Shown here in pieces: positions 16,472 through 24,196 of a DNA stretch of 27,970 bases. Position 1 is the first letter of the stretch. Every line of letters begins with the position of its first letter. The DNA comes from CAZUZD01 sp964624465 (GTDB lineage: Bacteria > Planctomycetota > Planctomycetia > Isosphaerales > Isosphaeraceae). The notes below the pieces were generated by a model. That model made no database searches and was not told the DNA's origin. It saw only the letters and a program-made list of their open reading frames with translations. Location: positions 1 to 27,970 of the forward strand of contig CAZUZD010000038.1 in the NCBI GenBank assembly GCA_964624465.1, read 5' to 3'. Made by a program: the position numbers and the translations under genes.

Positions 16472-16507
16472 TCCGTGGCCGACATGACACGGATGCAGCT
16501 CGTTTTT
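16472..16507 (+). terminator. Terminator-like hairpin after the PEP-CTERM gene
   Basis: TCCGTG (16472-16477) pairs with CACGGA (16488-16493), and a run of five T follows at 16503-16507, 9 nt after the stem. It sits between the PEP-CTERM stop (16409) and the convergent nuclease-fold stop (16520). The gap before the T run is longer than ideal. Confidence 0.35.
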
Positions 16508-16519
16508 CCTCGCTCCGGG

Positions 16520-17767
16520 TCAACGCTGCGTCGGTGCTGGCACTTCCAGGTCGAGGTACACCAGCCGGTGGTCGGAGCTGGCGGCCTTCGGGTCCATGGT
16601 GACGAGGCGAGAGAGCGGATCGTTCGCGGTGGGCCAGAAGATGCCGCCGCCGTGGACGGTCAGGTCCTTCGAGGGGAGGACGTAGTCGACCCGCAGGTTG
16701 CCGGGGCGGTTGTCGCTGAAGTCGGCGGTGTCGGTGGCAGGGTCGGCCTTCTGATCCGTATTCGCCTTGCCCTGCAACCGGGCGGCCTCGGCGCCGCCGT
16801 CGCTGCGGGGGACGAACGTGCTGTTCACGCGAGGGTGCTTGAGCAGGCGGTCGATCGAGCCGGGAACGCTCTCGCCGTCGATCGGGTCGGCGTTCTGGTC
16901 GCCGAGGATCACGAACGTCTCGGGGGCCGACGGGGCGCCCCCCCCCGGCTCGGCCAGATAGTTCGAGGCGGGCGGGCCGGTCAGGTAGTCGGCCCAGAGG
17001 CGGATCTCGGCGTCGTTGCGGAGGCCGTTGCGGTCCTCCGGGCCGTCGAAGGCCGGGGGGGTGGGGTGGCTGGCGAGCAGGTGCAGGGTGCGGCCGCCGA
17101 CGGTGATCGGCACGTCCCAGTGGGCCTTCGACGAGACCGGCAGCACGGCCAGGGCGGTGTCGCTGTAGAACGACGAGCCGTCGGGCTTCCTGGGGAGCGT
17201 GGCGCCGGGCACGTCCTTCCAGAGCAGGCGGCGGAAGTCGCGGACGCCGGCAGCGTCGATCGGGAACTTCGAGTAGACGACCATGCCGTACTGGCCGGGG
17301 AACTGGCCGTAGCCGAGGGCGTCGTTGCCGTAGCCACGGCCGCCGGGCTCGGTGTTCGCCTGGCCGTCGCCGTCGAGGTCGCGACCGCTGGCGACGCCGG
17401 TGTTCACCGGGCCGCTGTAGCGGAACTCGTAGGTGATCGGCTCGGCGCCCTGCTGGCCTTTGCCCAGATAGTTCGTCTGGAACAGGGCGGCGGCGCGGCC
17501 GTCGGGGTCGAAGTCGAACTCGTTGAGCAGGACGATGTCGGGCCGGACCCGCTGGAGGATCTCGGCAACGGCCTGCGCCTGGACGTCGCCGGGGGTCGAC
17601 AGGTCGCGGACCAGCTCGCCGGCGGCGTTGCGGTTCAGCGAGCCGTTGAAGGTGGCGACCCGCACCCGGGCCGGCGGCGCCGGGGCCTGGGCGGCGGCGA
17701 GGAGGCCGAGGCTGACGACGAGGGCCGTCGCGAGGGGCATGCGGGGGGCTCCCAACAGTGGCTTCAT
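16520..17767 (-). CDS. Secreted endonuclease/exonuclease/phosphatase-fold protein
   Basis: The 415-aa product has a signal peptide (1-28; MPLATALVVSLGLLAAAQA) and then the EEP (DNase I-like) fold. The metal and catalytic landmarks are VATFNGSLNR (N41), DIVLLNEFDF (E83), LGDQNADP near residue 298, VDYVLPS and the terminal SDHRLVYLDL (D399, H400). All core residues seem present, so it should be a metal-dependent phosphodiesterase or phosphatase outside the cytoplasm. The substrate may be nucleic acid, a phospholipid or a phosphosugar; sequence alone does not decide. A long insert between the E and D motifs (RDLDGDGQANTEPGGRGYG) has a DxDxDG-type calcium-binding look. The ATG at 17767 is followed by a second ATG nine codons in; the ribosome binding site is weak for both. 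It is divergent from the large kinase. Confidence 0.88.
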   Translation of the reverse strand: MKPLLGAPRMPLATALVVSLGLLAAAQAPAPPARVRVATFNGSLNRNAAGELVRDLSTPGDVQAQAVAEILQRVRPDIVLLNEFDFDPDGRAAALFQTNYLGKGQQGAEPITYEFRYSGPVNTGVASGRDLDGDGQANTEPGGRGYGNDALGYGQFPGQYGMVVYSKFPIDAAGVRDFRRLLWKDVPGATLPRKPDGSSFYSDTALAVLPVSSKAHWDVPITVGGRTLHLLASHPTPPAFDGPEDRNGLRNDAEIRLWADYLTGPPASNYLAEPGGGAPSAPETFVILGDQNADPIDGESVPGSIDRLLKHPRVNSTFVPRSDGGAEAARLQGKANTDQKADPATDTADFSDNRPGNLRVDYVLPSKDLTVHGGGIFWPTANDPLSRLVTMDPKAASSDHRLVYLDLEVPAPTQR

Positions 17768-17795
17768 CTCAGCAAGTGTCCGGGCGCCTCCACGA

Positions 17796-17825
17796 TTGAC
17801 GGGCGGCGGCCGGGGCCCCTATAGT
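17796..17825 (+). promoter_or_regulatory. Sigma-70-like promoter of the large kinase gene
   Basis: TTGACG (17796-17801) and TATAGT (17820-17825) each match the consensus at 5 of 6 positions and are 18 bp apart. The predicted transcript start lies about 130 nt before the kinase ATG. It is among the best housekeeping-type promoters I can see in the window, which is notable in so GC-rich a region. Confidence 0.6.
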
Positions 17826-17962
17826 ACGGTGTGGGCGGGCTCCATGCACGCACGTCTCCAGGCCCCCCAGACTCGCCCCGCACTGCATCGCGATTGGCAA
17901 CGGATTGCGCCCGAGGGAGCCGCGTCGACCGCCTGGCTCCCCTTGACCGTGAGATACGGCCG

Positions 17963-20900
17963 ATGCCCGACCGTGACCCCCCAGCCCCGGCGCCGCGCGC
18001 CGATCACACCGGCTCCTGGCGGCCCAACCCGGCCGACCTGCCGCCGGCGATCGATGCCTCGCCGACGGTGCGCACCGGGGGTTCGGGCACCCGCAGCACC
18101 GACCCCGCCGCGCGGGGACCCGGCGGCGGCTCGGCCTTGGGAGCGAGTGGCCCGGGGCCCGGGCTGTCAGGATCGGCGGCCGCAGGCGTGGGATCGGCCA
18201 CGGGTCGCGAGCGGGCGCCAGCGGCGCCCTTGCCGCTGCCCGAGCCTGGCGAGGAGCTGGGCGGGTTCCGGCTCGAACGGGCCATCGGCGCCGGCGGCAT
18301 GGGCGCGGTGTACCTGGCGCTCGACCGGGCGCTGGACCGCCATGTGGCCTTGAAGATCCTGCCGCCCGAGCAGGCCCGCGACCCCGAGAGCGTGCAGCGG
18401 TTCTACCAGGAGGCCCGCGCCGCGGCGCGGCTCGACGACGAGAACATTGCGCGGGTGTACTCGATCGCCGGCGACCGGGGCTACCACTTCATCGCCTTCG
18501 AGTTCGTCGAGGGCACGACCCTGCGCGAGCAGGTGGACGCCCGGGGGCCGCTGCCGCCGGCCGAGGTGGTGAGCCTGACCCTGCAGGTCGCCGGCGGCCT
18601 GGTGCACGCCGCCGAGCGCGGGCTGGTCCACCGCGACATCAAGCCATCGAACCTGATCGTGACCCCGCAGGGCCGCGTCAAGCTCGTCGACATGGGCCTG
18701 GCCCGACACTTCGAGCGCGGGGGCCACGACACCGGCCTGACCCAGAGCGGCATGACCCTGGGCACGTTCGACTACATCAGCCCCGAGCAGGCCCGCGACC
18801 CGCGCGACGTCGACGTCCGCAGCGACCTGTACTCGCTCGGCTGCACCATGTTCCACGCCCTCACCGGCCGGCCGCCGTTCCCCGACGGCACCGTGCTCCA
18901 GAAGCTGCTCCAGCACCAGGAGGAGCCCGCGCCCGACGTGCGGGCCGGCCACCCGGAGATCCCCGTGGCACTCGGGGCGCTGGTCCGCAAGCTCATGGAG
19001 AAGGACCGCGACCGCCGGTACCAGACGCCCCAGCAGCTCACCCGCGACCTCCAGGCCCTGGCCACCGAGCTGGGCCTGACCCCGACGAGCACCTGGCGGC
19101 TCGTGCCTCCGGGCGCGGTCACCGAGGCGGCGGTCGCGACGGTCGCCCCCGCCGCCTGGGAGCGGCACCTGATCTGGGCCGTGCCCACGCTCGGGCTGCT
19201 GCTCGTCGGCCTGGCCCTGGCCTGGTGGGCGGGCGCGCCGCCCGGCCCCCGCGGCGCCCTGGAGTCGCCCACGGGTCGCCGCGACGCCTCCGCCCCGACG
19301 GTCGTCACGGCCGGGCCGGCGACGGCCACCGGCGCCGAATCCGGCGTGCTGGCCCAGACTGGCCCGGTCGTGCTGCCGGCCCCGGACCCGACCGGCGCGG
19401 GCCGTCGCGACCCCGCGGCCCGCGAGATCCCGATCAGCTCCCGCGAGGACCTCCGCGCCGCCCTGGCCGCGGCCCCCTCGGGCGCCACGCTGGTGCTGAC
19501 CGATGACGGGCCGTACGTGATCCGCTCGGGCTCCGCCGCCGGTCGGATCGAGCCCGGCCGGCCGGGTCGCGACCTGACCCTCCGCAGCGCCGACACCGCG
19601 CGGCCGGTGCTGGTCATGGACCAGCCGGTCGGGCTGGCGACCGTCGACGCCACCCTGCTCACGTTCCGGGGCGGCCGGGTCCGGGTCGAGGGCCTGGAAT
19701 TGCGGCTCGAACCGGGTGACCGCTCGGGGCCGAACGTGGCGATCCTCGCCGAGGACGCCGACCTGGAGCTCGTCCGCTGCCGGTTCCGCACCGCCCCCCG
19801 CGCCGGGGCCGGGACCGACGCGGCGGCCACCGCCCTCCTGGTGCGGAGCACCGGCCAGGCGGCCGACCGGACCGAGCGGCCCCTGCCGGTGCGGCTCCAG
19901 GCCTGCCACTTCGATGGCGGCCAGATCGGCATCCGGGCCCGCGGACCGACCGACCTGGCACTGGCCGACTGCACCTTCGGTCCCGATCAACCCGCGCTCT
20001 ACTTCGACAACGCCAACGCCGAGCTGCCGATCCGCTCGTTCCTGACCCTGCGGAATGCCCGCATCCTGGCCGCCGGCGGCACCCCGGCGCTGCGGCTGGT
20101 GAACACGGCGGCCCGCTGCGACGTGGACGGCTCGGTCATCGCTGCCGCCGGCACGGTCGCCGCCACCCTGGTGGCCACCGATGTGCCCGGATCGCTCGAC
20201 TGGCGCGGCCGCGACAACCTGTACGGCGGGATCGGCACCTTCCTGATGCCCACCGGCGCCTCGGCCGCCACGGCCACCCCGGTGCGCGACTTCGTCCGCT
20301 GGGGCTCCGGCGCCGGCAGCGCCCTGCGCGAGACGCGGTCGCTGGCCGCCCGCGGCCGCGTCTGGGCCAGCGCCGACCCGACCGCCCTGCTGGCCGCCGC
20401 CGACCCGGCCCCCGCGTTCCGGCTCGCTGACCCGACCGACTCCGCCCCCGAGACCGGCCCCCGGCGGTCGCTCAACGAGCGGCTGCTCGGCCCCAACGGC
20501 GTGATCGCCAGCGTCCTGGAGTCGGCCCGGAACCGCCGCGCCCGGGCGAACGATCCGGCCGCCTCCGCCCTGGCCCTGGCCGCGACCCCGACCCTCACCC
20601 CGCCCGGTGATCCCCCGCAGCCCAGCCCCGTCGCAACCGACACGATTCCAGGCCCGGTCAGAGCGCCCGAGGCCCCCGACGCCTCCCCGGCGGCCCCCGT
20701 CTCCCGTCGACCCGACCCGGTCGAGCCGGCGCCGGTGACCACGCCGACGGAAACCGAGGTCATGCCCCGCGACGACTCCGAGATGGAGCCGATGACCCAG
20801 ATGCCGATGCCGATGCCGGCCTCCGACGGCTCGGCGGCCGGCACGCGGCCCCGGCCCACGCCGCTCGTCGGCGGTGGCAGTGGCGGCTCCGGACCGGTGG

Positions 20901-22213
20901 GCGAGGCCCGCACCCGCACCGGTGCCGAGCCCGGCGATCGCACCCCCAGGCGCCCTGGCGACGAGGAGCGCCCGGTCCGCTCCGGCGCGGGCGAGGGTCG
21001 CGAGCCCGGAGAGTCGGGCGCAGGGACGGGCCTGCTGGCCGCTGATGGCGGCGGGGCTGGCGTCACCACCGAGCCCGGCCGACCGGGAGCCGATCGGCCG
21101 GCGCGGACGGCCGAGGAGTTCCAGGAGGCGGTGCGGCGGCTGGGCTCGCGCGGCGGGACGATCCGCCTGGCGGCCGAGGCCGACCTGAGCCTGCGCCCCG
21201 TCGACCTACCGCGCGGCGGCCCCTGGGTCATCAAGGCCGAGGCACGCGGACCCCGGCCGCGGCTGCGGTTCCGGCCCTCGAACGAGACCGGCCTGGGGCC
21301 CAATGACCTGGCCGTGCTGTTCCAGATCGCCCCTGGCTCGGCTCTGGAGCTCGACGGCGTGGACCTGAGCCTGGAGCGCCCGCTGAACGTGACCGCCGGC
21401 CGGCTCGGCCTGTTCGCCCTGGGCGCCGGTGCCGAGCTGATCCTGACCCGCTGCACGGTCACGCAGCCCGACCCGATCCTCAACGAGTCGCGGATCCGGA
21501 TCGCCGTGGTCCACGTCGCGGCCGACACCGGGCCGGGCGGCGGCGGCGAGCCCGACGCCTCGCCGGCCACGGTCCGGCTCTCCGAATGCCTGTTCCGCTG
21601 CGGCCGCGACGGCTTCGACGTCGCCCCGGGACGGCGGCTCGACCTCTCGCTGACGCAGTGCGCGGTCCTCACCGGGGGCAGCCTGGTGCACGGCCACGCC
21701 CAGCGCCGGGGGCTGGCCGTCGAGCCGATCCGCCTGAGCCTGCGCGAGGTCACCGCCCGCACCCTGGGCGGCCTGGTGCGGCTCGACAGCGACCTGGAGG
21801 CCCCCGACCTGCCGGCGGCCGAGGTCCGCGTCGTCGACAGCCTGCTGGCCACCTCGCCCGAGGGCGGCCCGCTGGTCCTGGTGCAGGGTCAAGAGGGGCT
21901 CAACGCCCTCCGCGACCGCGTGACCTGGGAGGGGCGCGGGGTCTTCTACCACCAGATCGAAACCTACCGCCGCGACCAGTCGGTCGGCTCGGCCGCCTCG
22001 CCCAGCGACTGGCGGCGCGCCGCCTGGGAGCAGGCCTTCGGCGGCGACGACGCCTCCCGCCACGGCGACGCCCGGTTCGCCACCGCCTGGGACCCCGACC
22101 GCTCGATCTGGAGCTTCGGCCTGGATGACCTGAGGCTCGACCCGGATTCCCCCGCCCTGGACTCCGGCGCCGACCTGAACCGCATCCCCGGCCCCGGCCC
22201 CGTCAAGCGCTGA
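17963..22213 (+). CDS. Large receptor-like Ser/Thr protein kinase with two beta-helix-like C-terminal regions
   Basis: The 1416-aa protein begins at the ATG at 17963; the open frame starts at 17831, but homology does not. Residues 1-98 are Pro/Ala/Gly-rich. The kinase domain covers about 99-375: AIGAGGMGAVY, K131 in VALK, HRDIKPSN (D225), then DMG (243-245) where DFG is usual, and FDYISPEQA. A membrane helix follows (about 403-423). Outside it, about 490-760 holds strands with Asn/Cys/Phe ladders (LELVRCRFRT, VRLQACHFDGGQIGIRA, LALADCTF), as in right-handed parallel beta-helices. A Pro/Ala-rich linker (about 860-1045, with PMPMPMPA) leads to a second such region (about 1049-1416; LILTRCTV, VRLSECLFRCGRDGFDV, LSLTQCAV). 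Both regions open alike (EDLRAALAAAPSGATL; EEFQEAVRRLGSRGGTI). Likely a surface polysaccharide or matrix sensor; ligand unknown. Confidence 0.88.
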   Translation: MPDRDPPAPAPRADHTGSWRPNPADLPPAIDASPTVRTGGSGTRSTDPAARGPGGGSALGASGPGPGLSGSAAAGVGSATGRERAPAAPLPLPEPGEELGGFRLERAIGAGGMGAVYLALDRALDRHVALKILPPEQARDPESVQRFYQEARAAARLDDENIARVYSIAGDRGYHFIAFEFVEGTTLREQVDARGPLPPAEVVSLTLQVAGGLVHAAERGLVHRDIKPSNLIVTPQGRVKLVDMGLARHFERGGHDTGLTQSGMTLGTFDYISPEQARDPRDVDVRSDLYSLGCTMFHALTGRPPFPDGTVLQKLLQHQEEPAPDVRAGHPEIPVALGALVRKLMEKDRDRRYQTPQQLTRDLQALATELGLTPTSTWRLVPPGAVTEAAVATVAPAAWERHLIWAVPTLGLLLVGLALAWWAGAPPGPRGALESPTGRRDASAPTVVTAGPATATGAESGVLAQTGPVVLPAPDPTGAGRRDPAAREIPISSREDLRAALAAAPSGATLVLTDDGPYVIRSGSAAGRIEPGRPGRDLTLRSADTARPVLVMDQPVGLATVDATLLTFRGGRVRVEGLELRLEPGDRSGPNVAILAEDADLELVRCRFRTAPRAGAGTDAAATALLVRSTGQAADRTERPLPVRLQACHFDGGQIGIRARGPTDLALADCTFGPDQPALYFDNANAELPIRSFLTLRNARILAAGGTPALRLVNTAARCDVDGSVIAAAGTVAATLVATDVPGSLDWRGRDNLYGGIGTFLMPTGASAATATPVRDFVRWGSGAGSALRETRSLAARGRVWASADPTALLAAADPAPAFRLADPTDSAPETGPRRSLNERLLGPNGVIASVLESARNRRARANDPAASALALAATPTLTPPGDPPQPSPVATDTIPGPVRAPEAPDASPAAPVSRRPDPVEPAPVTTPTETEVMPRDDSEMEPMTQMPMPMPASDGSAAGTRPRPTPLVGGGSGGSGPVGEARTRTGAEPGDRTPRRPGDEERPVRSGAGEGREPGESGAGTGLLAADGGGAGVTTEPGRPGADRPARTAEEFQEAVRRLGSRGGTIRLAAEADLSLRPVDLPRGGPWVIKAEARGPRPRLRFRPSNETGLGPNDLAVLFQIAPGSALELDGVDLSLERPLNVTAGRLGLFALGAGAELILTRCTVTQPDPILNESRIRIAVVHVAADTGPGGGGEPDASPATVRLSECLFRCGRDGFDVAPGRRLDLSLTQCAVLTGGSLVHGHAQRRGLAVEPIRLSLREVTARTLGGLVRLDSDLEAPDLPAAEVRVVDSLLATSPEGGPLVLVQGQEGLNALRDRVTWEGRGVFYHQIETYRRDQSVGSAASPSDWRRAAWEQAFGGDDASRHGDARFATAWDPDRSIWSFGLDDLRLDPDSPALDSGADLNRIPGPGPVKR

Positions 22214-22223
22214 GCCGCCCGCG

Positions 22224-23396
22224 TCAGGCCTCGACCGGCGGCACCTCGCCCCGCTCCCGCAGGCCCCGCAGCACCCGCCGGGCCGCCGCCGGCCCGTCAC
22301 TCGCCAGGGCGGCCTCGGCCAGTGCCAGCGCCCGCTCGTGGTCCGCCCGGAACGGCACCGCCACGCCCGGCGGCGGGGCCTCGGGGACGAGGGCCGGCCC
22401 CAGCCGGGCAATCAGGGCGGGCAAGCCGTCGCCACGCACCGCCGAGACGGCCAGGGCGCCGAGCGAACCGGGGTCCCAGGCGGCCGGCAGGTCGGCCTTG
22501 CTGGCGACGACGATTGCGGCCGGGTGGAGCGCCCGCAGCGCATGGTCCTCGGCAGCGAGCGGGGCCGAGCCGTCGAGCACGAGCACGATCCGGTCGGCCC
22601 GCTCGTGGGCATGCTGCGCGACGGCGATGCCGGCCCGTTCGAGCGGATCGTCGGTGGTGCGCAGGCCGGCGGTGTCGGAGAGCTCGACGGGCCAGCCGTC
22701 GAAGGCGGTCGCCAGCCGCACGACGTCGCGGGTCGTGCCCGGCACCGGCGTCACGATCGCCCGCTCGAAGCCCGCCAGCGCGTTCAGCAGCGAGCTCTTC
22801 CCCACATTCGGCCGGCCCGCCAGCGCGATCCGCCAGCCGCCGACCAGGCGCGTGCCCACGGCCGCCCAGGCTCGCAACGTCGCCAGACCGGCCGCCAGTT
22901 CGGCCGATGCGTCGGGCAGCGCGGCCAGCCGATCCAGCTCCGAGTCGAGGGCGCCGCGGGCCTGGTCGAGCAGGATCGTCGCCGCGCGCAGGGTCCCGGC
23001 CCGCACCAGGTCGAGCTGGGCCTGGGCCCGCAGCGGCGAGCCGGCCGTCCGGGTCACCCAGCGGTCGGCTCTCACCCGGATCGCGCCCCCGGCTTCGAGG
23101 GCCTCCAGCACCAGCTCGGTCGCGGCCAGGCCGCCGTGGCACTGGATCTCGACCGATTCCGGGGGGCCGGCCAGGCGGTAGACCACGACCTCGTCGCCCG
23201 TGCCGGCGCCCAGGCGACCGACCCGGAGCCGTCGCTCGGGCGTCACGCCCAGGCCGCGACCTGCGTTCGGCCGGAACAGCCGGTCGACGAGCGCGAGGGC
23301 CCCCTCGCCCCAGACGCGCACGACGGCGATCGCTCCCAGGCCCGCGCCGGTGAGCACGGCGCACTCGGGGCGTCCCGGCGTCGGATCCGCGCTCAT
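22224..23396 (-). CDS. mnmE: MnmE-like tRNA modification GTPase, short C-terminus
   Basis: The 390-aa protein resembles MnmE (TrmE), which with MnmG modifies U34 of certain tRNAs. The N-terminal folate-binding domain shows GAIAVVRVWG (21-30) and SVEIQCHGG (81-89), but the stretch before CHGG is shorter than usual. The G domain has GRPNVGKSS (194-202), AIVTPVPGTTRDVV (213-226), DTAGLR (241-246) and ASKAD (298-302). The family's C-terminal helical part is mostly missing: only about 45 residues (RADHERALALAEAAL onward) follow the G domain, and the usual final C-x-G-K, important for activity in known MnmE, is absent. The ATG at 23396 overlaps the coaX stop (ATGA), so it is the last gene of the obg-coaX-mnmE unit. 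It may be a divergent functional MnmE or a GTPase with another role. Its stop is only 10 bp from the convergent kinase stop. Confidence 0.8.
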   Translation of the reverse strand: MSADPTPGRPECAVLTGAGLGAIAVVRVWGEGALALVDRLFRPNAGRGLGVTPERRLRVGRLGAGTGDEVVVYRLAGPPESVEIQCHGGLAATELVLEALEAGGAIRVRADRWVTRTAGSPLRAQAQLDLVRAGTLRAATILLDQARGALDSELDRLAALPDASAELAAGLATLRAWAAVGTRLVGGWRIALAGRPNVGKSSLLNALAGFERAIVTPVPGTTRDVVRLATAFDGWPVELSDTAGLRTTDDPLERAGIAVAQHAHERADRIVLVLDGSAPLAAEDHALRALHPAAIVVASKADLPAAWDPGSLGALAVSAVRGDGLPALIARLGPALVPEAPPPGVAVPFRADHERALALAEAALASDGPAAARRVLRGLRERGEVPPVEA

Positions 23397-24196
23397 GGCC
23401 GCTCGCTCGGGGCCGCGAACCCCAGCCGCGCCAGCGCGTCCAGGACCAGATCCGGGCGGATCGTCGCCCCGGGACCGAGCACCGCCCGCGCCAGCCAGGA
23501 GGCGTCGCCGCCGGTCCACACGATCCAGGACGGGCCGTCGAGGTCGGCCCGCTGCCGCGTGATCAGCTCGCGCACGGCGCCGACCTGGCCCCAGTACAGA
23601 CCGGCCCGGAGCGCCGAGCGGGTCTCGTCGCCGAGCGCCGGGATGGTGGCCTGATCGGCGTCCTCCAGGTTCGCAACCGGGAGCTGGGCCGTCGCCTGGT
23701 TCAAGGCCAGGGCGAGCACCCGCCAGCCGGGGGCGATGGCCCCGCCCTGCCACCCGCCGTCGGCTCCGACCCGGTCGACGGTGATCGCCGTGCCACACGA
23801 GACGACCAGCCCGGGACCCCGGCCGCCCTGCTCGTGGAGCGCCTGGCAGACGCCGAGCGCGCGGTCCACGCCCGTCGCCGCCGGCCGAGCCAGGCGGTGG
23901 GCGACCGGGACGTCGGCCGCCGAGCGGAACCAGCGCACGGAGGCGTCGGGCCGCTGGGTCGTCAGCCAGCGGGCCAGCGCCTCGGCCGCCGGGGGCCGGA
24001 CGCTGGCGATGGTCCAGTGGGCGGCGGCCGACCCTGGTGCGTGCGCCAGGCTCGCGGCCCAGGCGGGCTCGTCGTCGACAGCGACCGCCACGGCCGGGCC
24101 GCGGGTGCCGTCGGGGGCGACGGCGGCCCACTTCAGGCGGGTGTTGCCCAGGTCCACGACGAGGCGATGGGGCTTGGGGGCCGCCTCAGCCGCCAT
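23393..24196 (-). CDS. coaX: Type III pantothenate kinase
   Basis: The 267-aa protein matches CoaX, which phosphorylates pantothenate with ATP in the first step of coenzyme A synthesis and is cytoplasmic. Family motifs are present in order: DLGNTRLKWA (15-24, phosphate-binding loop), GVDR (109-112, containing the catalytic Asp), CGTAITVD (134-141) and GGAIAPG (151-157). The last third is typical but lacks a strongly conserved motif. The start is the ATG at 24196, which overlaps the obg stop by 11 nt; the longer open frame to 24256 is an Arg-rich artefact inside obg. Its own TGA overlaps the mnmE ATG by 4 nt. The tight overlaps imply co-transcription and coupled translation with obg and mnmE. 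Confidence 0.92.
   Translation of the reverse strand: MAAEAAPKPHRLVVDLGNTRLKWAAVAPDGTRGPAVAVAVDDEPAWAASLAHAPGSAAAHWTIASVRPPAAEALARWLTTQRPDASVRWFRSAADVPVAHRLARPAATGVDRALGVCQALHEQGGRGPGLVVSCGTAITVDRVGADGGWQGGAIAPGWRVLALALNQATAQLPVANLEDADQATIPALGDETRSALRAGLYWGQVGAVRELITRQRADLDGPSWIVWTGGDASWLARAVLGPGATIRPDLVLDALARLGFAAPSERP

Noticed and set aside
15944..17824. Plus-strand open frame of about 626 codons
   Set aside because: It overlaps the PEP-CTERM gene in another frame and then lies antisense to the EEP gene; no domain.
18167..19990. Minus-strand open frames opposite the large kinase
   Set aside because: The kinase motifs on the plus strand are complete; these frames are products of third-position GC bias. 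The same holds for 19999-21852.
20750..20900. PMPMPMPA-type repeats as a mobile or tandem repeat array
   Set aside because: Only a few Met-Pro dipeptides occur within a disordered linker; there are no long DNA repeats.
22338..23654. Plus-strand open frame opposite mnmE and coaX
   Set aside because: MnmE G motifs and CoaX motifs are on the minus strand; this frame has none.
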